Assembly: GCA_022821805.1 (NCBI GenBank)
Contig: JAJECX010000003.1
Coordinates: 62,001-126,000, forward strand
Length of the DNA stretch: 64,000 nt
Source of the DNA: Anaerolineae bacterium
GTDB lineage: Bacteria; Chloroflexota; Anaerolineae; Aggregatilineales; Phototrophicaceae
Direction of reading: 5' to 3'
Part shown: one piece after another, positions 27,156-37,303 of the stretch
How the letters are laid out: every line of letters begins with the position of its first letter
How positions within the stretch are numbered: position 1 is the first letter of the stretch
Program-made: the position numbers and the translations under genes
Notes under the pieces: generated by a model
What the model saw: only the letters and a program-made list of their open reading frames with translations
What the model was told of the DNA's origin: nothing
The model's database searches: none

Positions 27156-27374
27156 GCTAAGGTCGCTCTGGCGCTTCAAAGAACTTGCCGCCGTATCCAC
27201 TTGTCGGCATAGATGCCCGGGCACGTCGTAGCGTCGCCTGCCGCTGTGCGATATGACGCCCAGCCAGCCATTCCTGTAGATGTAGACGACGGTATAGATG
27301 CCGCGTGCGGCGTCCAAGTAGGGAGACATCAGACGAACCGTTTGCCCCGCGTGAATATCTCCAGCGATTTGCAT
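27135..27374 (-). CDS. Small hypothetical protein
   Basis: A 79-residue protein of unknown function. Its core reads like a compact beta-barrel (GQTVRLMSPYLDAARG then YTVVYIYRNGWLGVI), with regular hydrophobic spacing, so it is probably real. ATG 27374 is chosen because a longer frame up to TTG 27488 would place the start codon on a TTGACA promoter hexamer; ATG 27452 (leaderless) is the alternative. It overlaps the convergent LysE gene by 21 bp. Confidence 0.5.
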   Translation of the reverse strand: MQIAGDIHAGQTVRLMSPYLDAARGIYTVVYIYRNGWLGVISHSGRRRYDVPGHLCRQVDTAASSLKRQSDLSLWRAER

Positions 27375-27458
27375 GTGACGCTCTCGTATTTGACCGAATC
27401 CCGACACGCGGACGGGCGCCTCAGCCCTGTCACCGGTAGACGCCCTTGCCATACCTAA

Positions 27459-27488
27459 AGCATAGAACTTATGATCTATTCTTGTCAA
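27459..27488 (-). promoter_or_regulatory. Promoter of the small hypothetical gene
   Basis: On the minus strand TTGACA (27488-27483), 18-bp spacer, TATGCT (27464-27459). The -35 is perfect and the -10 has four of six matches. Confidence 0.5.
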
Positions 27489-27530
27489 GCCTTTGGCGCG
27501 ATGCCGGGGTATTGACTGCTGGAGACGACG

Positions 27531-28079
27531 CTAAATCTCGACGTAGCGCTTCCAAATCTCGGGACCCGAACCGAGCGCGATCACCAGATAACTGGTGCGC
27601 GGCGTTTTCGGCTCCCAAAGCAGGCGCATGCCGGCGACATTATGCAGCCGATTGCCCTTGCGGTGGTTGCATTTGGCGCAGGCGCAAGCGGTGTTCGACC
27701 AGGTATCCTTGCCGCCTTGGCAGCGGGGAATGATATGGTCGATGGTGAAGTCGCGCTTGCTGAGTACTTTGCCCTTCACCAGCGCGCCCAGCTTAATCCC
27801 GCAATAGATGCAGGTATAGCTGTCGCGCACCAGCACGCCCTTGCGGCTCCAATGCGACTTGCGGCGCGGCGCGTTGACGTAAGAGCGCAAGGCGATGACC
27901 GATGGCACTTCAAACTTCGTGCGCACGGTATGCAAGTATTGACCGGTCATCTCGACGGCAATGGCTTTGCCGCCAAGCAGCAGATTGACCGCGCGTTGAA
28001 CGGTGATCACCGACAGCGGTTCCCAGGTGCTGCCATTAAGGAGCAAGACGCGGCTCTGCAAGACGCTTACTCTGGACAC
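27531..28079 (-). CDS. HNH endonuclease family protein
   Basis: A 182-residue protein of the HNH family widespread in Chloroflexi, cyanobacteria and actinobacteria. The N-terminus (VLLLNGSTWEPLSVITVQRA) and VPSVIALRSYV are typical of this chromosomal family. The nuclease core has a CxxC zinc site (CIYCG), TIDHIIPRCQGGKDTWSN with the catalytic histidine, and CAKCNHRKGNR. Start is GTG 28079. It is a lone gene, likely a host housekeeping nuclease rather than a mobile homing enzyme. Confidence 0.88.
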   Translation of the reverse strand: MSRVSVLQSRVLLLNGSTWEPLSVITVQRAVNLLLGGKAIAVEMTGQYLHTVRTKFEVPSVIALRSYVNAPRRKSHWSRKGVLVRDSYTCIYCGIKLGALVKGKVLSKRDFTIDHIIPRCQGGKDTWSNTACACAKCNHRKGNRLHNVAGMRLLWEPKTPRTSYLVIALGSGPEIWKRYVEI

Positions 28080-28133
28080 GTTGGCTACAGCCTTTCAAAT
28101 CAGTCGACACAGTTGGTCAATCAGCGCGCATAT

Positions 28134-28139
28134 ATTATA
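28134..28139 (-). promoter_or_regulatory. -10 candidate for the HNH gene
   Basis: TATAAT on the minus strand, about 55 bases before the GTG start. The -35 is unclear. The rest of 28080-28298 holds no further gene. Confidence 0.35.
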
Positions 28140-28298
28140 ACCACGAAATTGCCCATTTGCCGAAGGTCGCTTAAACCTTGAACCGGTCTTAGCGCGCGAA
28201 TTCCGGGAATCCGGCGGAAAGCTGCCTTGACTGTTCAGACGGCCTGTATGATTGTGTCATTCAAATCCGCTATCGCGCGGCAATGACGCGAGGACAAG

Positions 28299-29336
28299 AT
28301 GCTTGTAAGACCGAATCTGGCTGAGGACGCCATCATCGCCCAACTACAGTCCGAATATGACCTCCTTGCTCCGAGGCTGGAATTCCTGCCGATCGGCAAT
28401 GACGCGCGCGCTTGGTCCTTCCGCGTTGAGACAGCCGACAGCGAATACTTTCTGAAGCTGCGCCGGGGCGCGCCAAAGCTGGCGTCGCTGATTGTGCCGC
28501 ATCATCTGCGAAGTTGCGGCCTCAAAAATGTTGTGGCGCCGATACCTGCTATTTCAGGACAGTTGTACGCGCCGCTGGAAGAATACGCTCTCATGCTATA
28601 TCCATTCATTTACGGCGTATCCGAATGGGATATGGCGCTGACGGCGGCGCAATGGCGCGAATGGGGCGCGATCATGCGTTCGATACACGACGCGCCTGTA
28701 CCGGACCAGCTTGCGGAGGATGTACCGCGCGAGATATTCGCCGTGAAATGGCTCGATAAGATCGAATGCGTTGAAGCGGCGCTGGCGCGTAACGCTTATT
28801 CTGGCGAAGTCGCCGACCTTGTGGCCAGTATCTGGCGCGCCAAGTCAGATGTCATTGAACTATGTCGTCGCCGTTACCTGTCTTTAGGGCGGCGGATGGA
28901 GAAATCGTCGCCCGATTACGTCCTCTGCCACGCCGATATCCATACTGCCAATATCATCATTGACGACGCTAGCGCGCTTCACATCGTCGACTGGGACGAG
29001 ACGCTTCTGGCGCCAAGAGAGCGCGACTTGATGTTCTTCATCGATGACGGTCGTTCAGTCGATACGACTGACGCTTTCCTTGCTGGCTACGGCCGCAGAT
29101 CGGTGGATCTTCTGGGCTTGGCTTACTACAAATACGATTGGGTCATCCAGGAAATCGGCGATTATGGCGAACGAGTCTTCCTTGCCGATGACCTCGGCAG
29201 CGACGAATTGGCGCTGGCGCAGCGCGAATTTGCCCGCCTTTTTGCTGCCGGCGATGTCATAGACCGCGCGCATCGCGCCTATGCGAATCTCCACGCGCGC
29301 GAAAGCGAAACCGACGCGAAAGCAGGCATATCGTAG
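28299..29336 (+). CDS. Aminoglycoside phosphotransferase family protein, spectinomycin-kinase-like
   Basis: A 345-residue APH-fold kinase. The nucleotide-binding N-lobe includes YFLKLRRG; the catalytic loop is CHADIHTANIII (HxD and N) and the metal-binding motif is HIVDWDE. The following LLAPRERDLMFFI segment resembles spectinomycin phosphotransferases of the APH(9) type. A drug-resistance role is not established; such chromosomal kinases often act on other small metabolites. ATG 28299 has a weak AGGACA ribosome site. Confidence 0.82.
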   Translation: MLVRPNLAEDAIIAQLQSEYDLLAPRLEFLPIGNDARAWSFRVETADSEYFLKLRRGAPKLASLIVPHHLRSCGLKNVVAPIPAISGQLYAPLEEYALMLYPFIYGVSEWDMALTAAQWREWGAIMRSIHDAPVPDQLAEDVPREIFAVKWLDKIECVEAALARNAYSGEVADLVASIWRAKSDVIELCRRRYLSLGRRMEKSSPDYVLCHADIHTANIIIDDASALHIVDWDETLLAPRERDLMFFIDDGRSVDTTDAFLAGYGRRSVDLLGLAYYKYDWVIQEIGDYGERVFLADDLGSDELALAQREFARLFAAGDVIDRAHRAYANLHARESETDAKAGIS

Positions 29337-29370
29337 GCTGCCGTTGGGAAAATCCAAGGCGGCTGACCCC

Positions 29371-29376
29371 TATAAT
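29371..29376 (+). promoter_or_regulatory. -10 candidate for the macroglobulin gene
   Basis: Perfect TATAAT, 35 bp before ATG 29411. No -35 at ordinary spacing. Confidence 0.4.
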
Positions 29377-29410
29377 GAGGTTGCGACAGTCGTTTCTGGA
29401 GGTCCCGCCG

Positions 29411-32400
29411 ATGCGCTGGCGAATCATTCTTGTACTGCTCTCGCTTATCAATTTCACAGTCTTGGGCTCGCTGCAAAATCTTGCGGAGAACAAGCGGATC
29501 GCGCGCTTGGAAGTCTATAACGCGCTGCCATCGCCCGCCGGGCTATTGGCGCTCGAGGAAGCGATCACCTTCACCTTCAATCGCCGCGTCGATTGCGCCG
29601 AGGCGGAATCAGCATTAACTTGGCAGCCCGCCATCCGCGGCCGTTTCATTTGTGATGAATACGCCCTCACATTTGAGCCGCTAGACCATTACCAGCGCGA
29701 TACCAGCTACAGCTTCGCCATTACGCCGCCGCTGCAAGCGAAAGACGGCGCGCCTTTGCTCGATCCTTATCGCGTGACCTATTTGAGCGTCGGCTACCTT
29801 GAAGTAGCCGAAGTTTTTCCGCAGCCCGAAAGCAAATCCGTGCCGGTCGATTCCGCGATAACCGTTGTATTTGATCGTCCAGTTGTGCCGCTTCTTGCGT
29901 CAGTAAGCGAGGACGTGTTGCCGCATCCGCTCGTCCTGTCGCCGGCGACCTCAGGCTCGGGCGGGTGGATCAACTCAGCCGTCTACGTCTTCACGCCGGC
30001 CAAACCGCTGGCTAGCGTGGCCGAATACACTGTCGCCATTGCGCCCGACCTTGCGGCGGTCGATGGCGCTACCATTGCGAGCGCCTTCCGCTGGTCCTTC
30101 ACAACGGAAGCGCCCTCCGTCACCACGGTTAATCCGCGACCAACTTCGGATGCATTGCCGCTCAATCCCCGAATTCAGCTGCGCTTCAATCAAGTTATGG
30201 ATCGCCCTGTCGTTGAGCAAGCTTTTTATTTCCGCGCCGGCTTGGAGAGCGAAGCCATTGATGTCGCGGGCGCTTTCGAATGGGCGGAAGACGGCAAGGG
30301 TTTCGCCTTCACCCCAGATGTTCGACTTTGGTACGACACTGAATACGAGGCTGGTTTTCCTGCCGGACAGAAGTTCAGCCGAACCGGGCGCTCCTGGAGC
30401 TATCGCACAGTTCGACGCCCGGCGATTGCGCGGACATATCCTGCAAACGGCGCGATTGACGTCAGCAGCGGCGGATTCAGTTTGCATTTCGCCTCGCGCA
30501 TGAATATCGATACGCTTCGCGAACGAATCCAAATTCATCCTGAGCCTGATGCGATTACGCGTGACTACTATAGCAATTTCAATGATCGTTACGACATCCA
30601 CTTTCAGGCGCGGCCGTCAACGCAATACACAATCCACGTAAAGCCGGGCATGGAAGACGTTTACGGCAACGCCATCAGCGAGCCGTATACCTTCAGATTC
30701 ACCACTGGTCCGCTGCCGCCACGCGTGGAATTGAAGGCGCCCGGTCGAGTCGGCTTCTACAATGCCAATCAGCAGCCGCCCCAACTCTACATCAGCCACC
30801 GCGGCGTCCATGAGGTAAATCTCGAACTGTATCACGTGCCGACTACTGACTTCATCAGGCATATTTCAGGTGTTTCGCGCCGAGGCGCCGACGATGACAA
30901 GGCGTCACCGCCTTCGCTCCTGCAGCGCTGGTCGATTGAATCTGAAGTCGAAGAAAACCGGACCAATTATGAATTGCTACAGTTGGGCGATAGCGGTCCC
31001 ATCTCCTCGGACACCGACCAACCGCTGGCGCGCGGCGTCTACCTGCTCAAGGCATTGTCGCCGGAACTGGATGAATGGAATCGCGAGCAATGGCATTTCC
31101 TTAATGTCTCGAATGCCGTGCTGACGCTCAAGCTCGCGCCCGATCGCCTCACGATATGGGCGGTTGATATCGATTCGGGCGCGCCAATCGTCGGCGAAAG
31201 CATCAGCGTATATGACCAGTTGGGCGACTACCTCGGGGATACCGTGACCGATGAGCGGGGCATCGCCCAATTGCATATCTGGTATACGCCGGAAATATGG
31301 TCTGTTGGCTTGACTGCCGTGCTGGACTCCGCTGAACATTTTGGCATCGCCAACTCAAACTGGTCGGATGGCATGGCCCCCTGGGACTTCGACATAAGCG
31401 GATTCAGCGAGCAGCGTGGTTTTGAAACCTATTTGTACACCGACCGCACGGTTTACCGCCCGGGGCAACCGGTTTACTTCCGCGGCATCCTGCGCCGAAA
31501 AGATGATGTTGTCTATATGCCGCCGCCCTTTGAAACGGCGCAGGCGACCCTCCGAAATTGGCATCAAGGCGATGTAGTTGAGAAACGAGTACTAAATGTG
31601 AGCGAATACGGTTCCTTTCATGGCGAGTTTGAGATTCCGACTGACGCTACCCTTGGCTACTACTCCATTTCAATCGCCTTCCCGAAAATCGATGGCGAGT
31701 ACGGCCGCAATTCAGACCGCAGCAGAGACTTCCTGGTCGCCGAATATCGCCTGCCGGAGTATCAGGTCACGCTCACGGCTGAGGAGCTGGAATTCGTCCG
31801 CGGCGAGACGGCCACGATGGAACTGGAAGGCAAATACTTTTTCGGCGGTCCGCTATCAAACGCGGGTGGTGATTTCACGGTCTACGCCAGGCCCTACGTC
31901 TTCGAATATAGCGGCGACGGCTATTACGACTTTTCCTCAAGCAGCAGCTACCGTGGATGGTATGAAGAATCAAAACGGGGCGAATTCGTTGCCGAAGGGG
32001 CGCTGCGGACAGATGTCGCCGGCGTCGCCAAATTCAGCGTCGGCAGCCCGCTGAACGATGAGCCGGGCAGTCAGCGTCTTCGTGTCGAAGCGTCAATCCG
32101 CGATGAAACGGGCCAAACGATCACTGATACTGCGAATATAGTTGTGCATGAAGGGCTGCTTTATGTCGGCGCGCGTCCAGAACGATATGTCAGCCGCGTC
32201 GGTCAAGACAGCGTCATCAACATCATCGCCGTCGATTGGGACAGCCAGCCTATCGCCGGACAAGACGTTGATGTGCAGGTTATCGAGCGCCGCTGGACAC
32301 GGTCTCAGAAGCAGGATCTGGAAACCGGCCGCGTCAAAACGTCCTGGGATGTCGAAGAAATTCCCGTCACCAACGGCAGCGTTACGACAGGCGCAAACGG

Positions 32401-35395
32401 CAAAGCGCGCTTCATGTATCAACCGCCCAACGGAGGCAGCTTCCACGTCATTGCGTCCACGCGCGACGAGCTGGGCAACAGTATGAGCGCGAGTACCCGT
32501 GCCTGGGTGTCGAGTTCGACATACGTCAGTTGGGGGCACGATAGCGACAAAGATATTGAATTGATATCGGACAGAAAGGAGTACCGCGTCGGCGATACGG
32601 CGCAGGTGCTGGTCGCTTCGCCCTTCCAAGGCGCGGCCCAAGCGCTCATAAGCATCGAGCGCGGCGATGTGCTCAGCACGGAGCTGGTCACTCTGGAGAG
32701 CAATTCGCACATCCACGAATTCGAGATCTTGCCCGAACACGCGCCGAACATTTTCGTCAGCGTCTTCTTGATCAAACCGGTCGATGAACACAATCCTTTC
32801 GCCACCTGGCGCATGGGCAGGACTCAACTGCAGGTGGATCCGGAACGGTACGCGCTCTCTATCGAGATCGACGCCGAGTCCGACCAAGCGGAGCCACAAG
32901 ATGAAGTCATATTCAATCTGCGCCTAACCGACTGGAAGGGCGATCCAGTCGTGGCCGAAGTCGGTCTTGCTCTGACTGACCTGGCGTCGCTATCGCTTGG
33001 CGAGCGCAATAGCGAGACCATATTGGATACCTTTTATGGTCGACAACCACTGCTTATTGCAACGTCAAGCGCGCTAATAAAGAATGCAGACGAATTCACG
33101 GCGAATGTCGTCGAAACTTTAGCAACGCTGGATCCAGCCGAAGACATGTACGGTTGCTGCTTTGGCGGTGGCGGCGGCAGTTACAACGGTCCGACAACTG
33201 TTCCGGTCCCAAGAAGTGATTTCGTCGACACGCCTTACTGGAACCCCGCTCTGATTACCAACGAGGACGGTGAAGCCACATTCAGCGTCAAGCTGCCGGA
33301 CAATCTGACTACCTGGCGTCTGGACGCCCGAGCGATAACCGAAGGGCGCGCCGGTCGATTCCTGGTCGGTGAAAACACCTTTGACTTGATCAGCGCGCGC
33401 CCGTTGCTGATCCGCCCGGTGACGCCGCGCTTTTTCACCGTCGGCGATGTGGCGGAACTAGCTGCTGTCGTCAACAACAACACCGCCTCGGCGGTAACTG
33501 TGGATGTCTCCATCTTGAACACAGACGGGCTGGAATTCGCTGATCCGAGCAGCATCATTCAACGCGTTACCATTCCTGCTGGCGGGCGCGAACGTATAAC
33601 TTGGCGCGCGACGATCCTCGATGTGGACTCGGTCGTGCCGAAATTCGCTGTACTCAGCGATGACAGAAAGTACAGCGACGCCAGCATTTCGCCGGTGAGC
33701 CAGGATGAAAACGGCAATTTGCCCGTTTACCGCTACCAGGCGCAGGAGACTGCCGGCACAGCCGGCGCGCTTATGGAGGGCGGCATTCGCGTGGAGGCGG
33801 TCTTGCTGCCGCGCGATTCCGAAGTCCGCGCCGGCTCGCTCGATATTCGCATTGACAAGTCGCTCGCTGGCGTCACCAACGAGGCTTTGACATACCTCGA
33901 AAGCGCATCACGCCGCTACCGTGAATGCGCGACCACGATCATTAGCCGCTTCCTGCCCAATATCGTGTCATACCGCGCTATCGCCGAACTGGGTTTGGCC
34001 AAGCCGGAATCGAAGGCCAAGCTCGACAAGTTGGTGAGACAAAGCCTGGAGGATTTATACGCTCGCCAGCGCTCCGACGGCGGCTGGAGTTGGTGCTCCT
34101 ATCACAAATCGCATCCGCCGACGACCGCCTATGCCTTGATTGGTATGGCGGAAGCGAAACGCCTGGGATATCCGGTAAATCAGACGATCTTCTGGCGGTC
34201 GCAGCGCTACCTGGAGCGGCAACTGGTGGCGCCGACGCTGGAAGCCGAAACCTGGCGACTGAATCGGCAAGCCTTCCTGCTATACGCGCTGGCCTCCTCA
34301 GGCGCGCCTAATGTCGCGCAAAGCGCAGCGCTCTTCAATCATCGCTCGCGGCTGAATCTGGACGCCATCGCATTCTTGGCTGAGGCGCTGCACATCATCA
34401 ACCCGGATGATGGACGCCTGGACGCGCTAGGGCAGATGATGCTGAATCGAGCGGTAACGCGCGCCAGCGGAACCTTCTTTGAGGAAACCTATCGCGATCG
34501 TTGGAACTGGTCATCAAACCTGCGCTCGACAGCATTGGCGCTGGACGCCCTGCTCAAGATTCGCCCCGAAAGCGAGCTCCTGCCCAATATCGTGCGACAT
34601 CTCGTCGGCGCACGCGAGGGTCCTGGTTTTTGGGCATCGCGCCAGGACACAGTCTGGACAATCATCGCGCTCACAAACTGGATGAGGCATAGCAGTGAGT
34701 TGAATCCCGAATATGCCTGGTCGCTTGCCATCAATGACCGGCAGCTCGCCGCGGGCAGGGCGCTGCCGGCGAACGCGCTGCAGACCGCTTACCTGCGCTT
34801 TGACGTTGCGGGCTTGATCCGGCGCGAGACCAACCTGATCGAATTCCAGCGAGATGATGGCGCTGGCGCGCTTTATTACACCGCACACCTGAACCTGGAT
34901 CTTCCCGTTGACAAGATTGAGCCATTCAACCGCGGCATCGAAATCTCGCGCAGCTATACCATGCTCGGCGACGGATCGAGCGCGCCCGTCAATGGCGCCG
35001 CCATTGGCGATATGGTGCAGGTCCGCCTGCGCATCGTCGCGCCCAATGCCTTGCGTTACCTTGTCGTTGAGGATTTCTTCCCCGCCGGCGCCGAAGCGAT
35101 CAACCCGGACCTGGCGACTAGCGCCCGGCTAGGCGCGATCCCAAGCGGCGAGCGGATTGACGCGCGCCGAAACGGCTGGGGCTGGTGGTACTTTGACCAT
35201 ATCGAATTCCATGATGAAAGGGCGGTCATTTACGCCAGCTATCTGCCGCGCGGCGTCTACGAATTCGTCTATGCGATTCGCCCGTCCATCGCCGGCGATT
35301 TCAATGTGATGCCGCCGCTCGCCCATGAAATGTACTTCCCCGAGGTCTACGGTCGGGGCGCGGGGACGCTGTTTACCATTACTGAAAACACGTGA
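29411..35395 (+). CDS. Alpha-2-macroglobulin-like protein without thioester
   Basis: A 1,994-residue exported protein. It has an N-terminal signal/anchor helix (about 3-20, no lipobox cysteine), two or more Big_5 Ig-like domains (about 100-420, with RPAIARTYPANGAID-type beginnings), macroglobulin domains with the YRPGQPVYFRGILR signature, a glycine-rich GCCFGGGGG segment before the PYWNPALITNEDG core, then the thioester domain and C-terminal receptor-binding-like part. The thioester motif CxEQ reads C1506-A-T-T, followed by a normal SRFLPN, so covalent trapping is not expected. Start ATG 29411 follows GGAGG by eight bases. Bacterial homologues protect against host or environmental proteases. 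No penicillin-binding partner PbpC nearby. Confidence 0.9.
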   Translation: MRWRIILVLLSLINFTVLGSLQNLAENKRIARLEVYNALPSPAGLLALEEAITFTFNRRVDCAEAESALTWQPAIRGRFICDEYALTFEPLDHYQRDTSYSFAITPPLQAKDGAPLLDPYRVTYLSVGYLEVAEVFPQPESKSVPVDSAITVVFDRPVVPLLASVSEDVLPHPLVLSPATSGSGGWINSAVYVFTPAKPLASVAEYTVAIAPDLAAVDGATIASAFRWSFTTEAPSVTTVNPRPTSDALPLNPRIQLRFNQVMDRPVVEQAFYFRAGLESEAIDVAGAFEWAEDGKGFAFTPDVRLWYDTEYEAGFPAGQKFSRTGRSWSYRTVRRPAIARTYPANGAIDVSSGGFSLHFASRMNIDTLRERIQIHPEPDAITRDYYSNFNDRYDIHFQARPSTQYTIHVKPGMEDVYGNAISEPYTFRFTTGPLPPRVELKAPGRVGFYNANQQPPQLYISHRGVHEVNLELYHVPTTDFIRHISGVSRRGADDDKASPPSLLQRWSIESEVEENRTNYELLQLGDSGPISSDTDQPLARGVYLLKALSPELDEWNREQWHFLNVSNAVLTLKLAPDRLTIWAVDIDSGAPIVGESISVYDQLGDYLGDTVTDERGIAQLHIWYTPEIWSVGLTAVLDSAEHFGIANSNWSDGMAPWDFDISGFSEQRGFETYLYTDRTVYRPGQPVYFRGILRRKDDVVYMPPPFETAQATLRNWHQGDVVEKRVLNVSEYGSFHGEFEIPTDATLGYYSISIAFPKIDGEYGRNSDRSRDFLVAEYRLPEYQVTLTAEELEFVRGETATMELEGKYFFGGPLSNAGGDFTVYARPYVFEYSGDGYYDFSSSSSYRGWYEESKRGEFVAEGALRTDVAGVAKFSVGSPLNDEPGSQRLRVEASIRDETGQTITDTANIVVHEGLLYVGARPERYVSRVGQDSVINIIAVDWDSQPIAGQDVDVQVIERRWTRSQKQDLETGRVKTSWDVEEIPVTNGSVTTGANGKARFMYQPPNGGSFHVIASTRDELGNSMSASTRAWVSSSTYVSWGHDSDKDIELISDRKEYRVGDTAQVLVASPFQGAAQALISIERGDVLSTELVTLESNSHIHEFEILPEHAPNIFVSVFLIKPVDEHNPFATWRMGRTQLQVDPERYALSIEIDAESDQAEPQDEVIFNLRLTDWKGDPVVAEVGLALTDLASLSLGERNSETILDTFYGRQPLLIATSSALIKNADEFTANVVETLATLDPAEDMYGCCFGGGGGSYNGPTTVPVPRSDFVDTPYWNPALITNEDGEATFSVKLPDNLTTWRLDARAITEGRAGRFLVGENTFDLISARPLLIRPVTPRFFTVGDVAELAAVVNNNTASAVTVDVSILNTDGLEFADPSSIIQRVTIPAGGRERITWRATILDVDSVVPKFAVLSDDRKYSDASISPVSQDENGNLPVYRYQAQETAGTAGALMEGGIRVEAVLLPRDSEVRAGSLDIRIDKSLAGVTNEALTYLESASRRYRECATTIISRFLPNIVSYRAIAELGLAKPESKAKLDKLVRQSLEDLYARQRSDGGWSWCSYHKSHPPTTAYALIGMAEAKRLGYPVNQTIFWRSQRYLERQLVAPTLEAETWRLNRQAFLLYALASSGAPNVAQSAALFNHRSRLNLDAIAFLAEALHIINPDDGRLDALGQMMLNRAVTRASGTFFEETYRDRWNWSSNLRSTALALDALLKIRPESELLPNIVRHLVGAREGPGFWASRQDTVWTIIALTNWMRHSSELNPEYAWSLAINDRQLAAGRALPANALQTAYLRFDVAGLIRRETNLIEFQRDDGAGALYYTAHLNLDLPVDKIEPFNRGIEISRSYTMLGDGSSAPVNGAAIGDMVQVRLRIVAPNALRYLVVEDFFPAGAEAINPDLATSARLGAIPSGERIDARRNGWGWWYFDHIEFHDERAVIYASYLPRGVYEFVYAIRPSIAGDFNVMPPLAHEMYFPEVYGRGAGTLFTITENT

Positions 35396-35399
35396 TCCA

Positions 35400-36209
35400 C
35401 TAGGATTCGACCATTTCCACAATGGGCTCGCCTTCAACCGCGAAGACGCCGCAGGGTCCGCCATTCTCGCTGATCATCAAGTCAATTTCTTCACCAGCGA
35501 AATTCAAGATGGGATGATAAAACTCGGCCACTTTCTCCGCTTCGCCGACGATGTAATGGGCGATCAAGGCGCGGCGAAAACGCGTCTCGCTGCGATTGGG
35601 GAAGCTCCCATGGATGACCTGCCCATTAAAGAAGACCACATCGCCCGCCCTCATGATGACCGGCTCGGGCTGGCATCCCGGCGGGATCGGCACTGCGTTG
35701 GCGCTGAAAGACTGCGACAAATCGGCCTCTATCGGGCAAAGGCGCGGCAAGTCATGCGTGCGCGGCACGATCTGCAAGCAGCCATTGTCTTCATCGCAAT
35801 CATCTACCGCCATCCAGGCTGCCAGGCAAGTTCCCGGATGCACCTTCAGTGGCGTCTGATCCTGGTGCAGCGCCTGACCGCGAGCGCCGGGCGGTTTGAA
35901 GTAAAACATCGTCTGCGCCGCATAAGGCTCGATGCCCAGCAGGGCGGTCGTCCAATCGCGCATGCGCTCATCAAGCAACCAACCCAGCGAAAACTGATCA
36001 AAGCGATGCGAATGGATGATGCGCGGAAAGGCTTTCAGCGGGTCCGTGTCCGGCAGCAAGTAGGGGTTATCGCCTGCAAAACCATGCCCGGCCGCGTTCA
36101 TCGCCATGAAGTGCTCTCTTATGAAGGCGATCTCCTCCGCCGAAAACAGCGCCGGCACAACGACGAAGCCCTCAGTGTCATACTTTTCTATCAATTCTTT
36201 CGCTACCAT
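35400..36209 (-). CDS. Phytanoyl-CoA dioxygenase (PhyH) family protein
   Basis: A 269-residue Fe(II)/2-oxoglutarate dioxygenase of the PhyH family. The metal facial triad is H-x-D in ALHQDQTP and a later histidine in VIHGSFPNRS; the oxoglutarate arginine is within RSETRFRRALI. Start ATG 36209 follows GGGGATCGG; a longer frame exists but reads into the neighbouring gene. It is last in an operon with the two femAB genes, 16 bp after the second. The substrate is unknown; the pairing with peptidoglycan-type ligases suggests a modification of wall peptides, but this is inference. Confidence 0.85.
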   Translation of the reverse strand: MVAKELIEKYDTEGFVVVPALFSAEEIAFIREHFMAMNAAGHGFAGDNPYLLPDTDPLKAFPRIIHSHRFDQFSLGWLLDERMRDWTTALLGIEPYAAQTMFYFKPPGARGQALHQDQTPLKVHPGTCLAAWMAVDDCDEDNGCLQIVPRTHDLPRLCPIEADLSQSFSANAVPIPPGCQPEPVIMRAGDVVFFNGQVIHGSFPNRSETRFRRALIAHYIVGEAEKVAEFYHPILNFAGEEIDLMISENGGPCGVFAVEGEPIVEMVES

Positions 36210-36225
36210 TTTCCGATCCCCTGAT

Positions 36226-37284
36226 TCATATTGCGCCGAGAAACCTGGACGCCAATTGATGGTAAATGTAATACAAAGTCGGGCGCGCCGCAAAATCCCA
36301 GGCGCCGATATGCCGCGTCAACTTGCCTCTAAAACCGCGCTTGAACTGATAAACGCCCCACATGCTGTCGCTTTCGTCAAATACATCGGGCGCGCCCCAC
36401 ATATCGTAGACTTTATAGCCTTGCGCTTTCGCCCACCTGATCGCCGCCCATTGCAGGGCGTAGTTGGGCATGCGCTCGCGCTCCTCATTCGCTGACGCGC
36501 CATAGAAATACCAGCACGTGCTTCCGAAGTGAAAAAGGATGACATGGGCAATCGCCACTCCCTTATGCTCAGCAATCAAGGCTTGCGCCAGCCCCGCCCG
36601 CATGAACTGCTCCCAGGCGCGGCGATAGTACGCGAAAGACCGGATTAGAAACTTGTCGCGTTCGCCGGTAACTTGATACAGCTGATACAGCAGCGGCAGG
36701 TCTTCAATTGAGGCGACGCGAATTACCACGCCTTTCTTCGCCGCGACGCGGATCTTGCGCCGCGTATTGCCGCTCATCGCCGCCAGGATTTCGTCTTCGC
36801 TTTGGCGCAAATCGATCGTAAGCGTATTGCGGAATTGCACCTGCGAATCGGAATAGCGCCAGCCACGCCTTCGCAGCATCTTAGATATACCGCCGCCCAC
36901 ATGGTGAATACATTCCTCGGGCGCGTTGGGCAATCCGGTTGCCGTTATCACATCCGGATCAATCTTCAGCCAAACATCGCCGAATCCGTCCGCCCGCGTT
37001 TCTAGCTCGCCGAACACCCGCTCGGTAAGACCGACGTCGGCGTAATCCAGCGCCGGACCCTTGCTAACGTAGATCACCTTTAGCGGTCCCACGCTGCGCG
37101 TGAGTATACTCGCCGCAGCGACAGCTTTCCCCTCCCGCTCAAATGCCAGCCGCAGCGGCATCCAGCGCCCCGTCTCCCGCTTGAACTCGCCCCATTCCCA
37201 AGTCTGCAGCACATGAGCGTAGGGCAGGTTGCGCAGATTTGCGTTCCAGCGTTCGCGCTCGTCGATCTCACGGATCGTGAGCAT
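36226..37284 (-). CDS. FemAB-family aminoacyl-tRNA-dependent peptidoglycan ligase, copy 1
   Basis: A 352-residue FemX/FemAB protein with two GNAT-like halves. Features include HVLQTWEWGEFKRE, the VYVSKGPALDY-type first-domain strand, NTRRKIRVAAKKG, and the C-terminal YFYGASANEERERMPNYALQW, YDMWGAPD and GVYQFKRGFRG block diagnostic of the family. These enzymes add amino acids from aminoacyl-tRNA to the peptidoglycan stem peptide. It lies 19 bp downstream of a second, diverged copy. Confidence 0.9.
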   Translation of the reverse strand: MLTIREIDERERWNANLRNLPYAHVLQTWEWGEFKRETGRWMPLRLAFEREGKAVAAASILTRSVGPLKVIYVSKGPALDYADVGLTERVFGELETRADGFGDVWLKIDPDVITATGLPNAPEECIHHVGGGISKMLRRRGWRYSDSQVQFRNTLTIDLRQSEDEILAAMSGNTRRKIRVAAKKGVVIRVASIEDLPLLYQLYQVTGERDKFLIRSFAYYRRAWEQFMRAGLAQALIAEHKGVAIAHVILFHFGSTCWYFYGASANEERERMPNYALQWAAIRWAKAQGYKVYDMWGAPDVFDESDSMWGVYQFKRGFRGKLTRHIGAWDFAARPTLYYIYHQLASRFLGAI

Positions 37285-37303
37285 TACCGGCTTCCTTCCG
37301 CGC

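Noticed and set aside
28299..29336. Antibiotic-resistance gene call for the APH-like kinase
   Set aside because: The fold and motifs are clear, but chromosomal relatives often act on other substrates and no resistance context is present.
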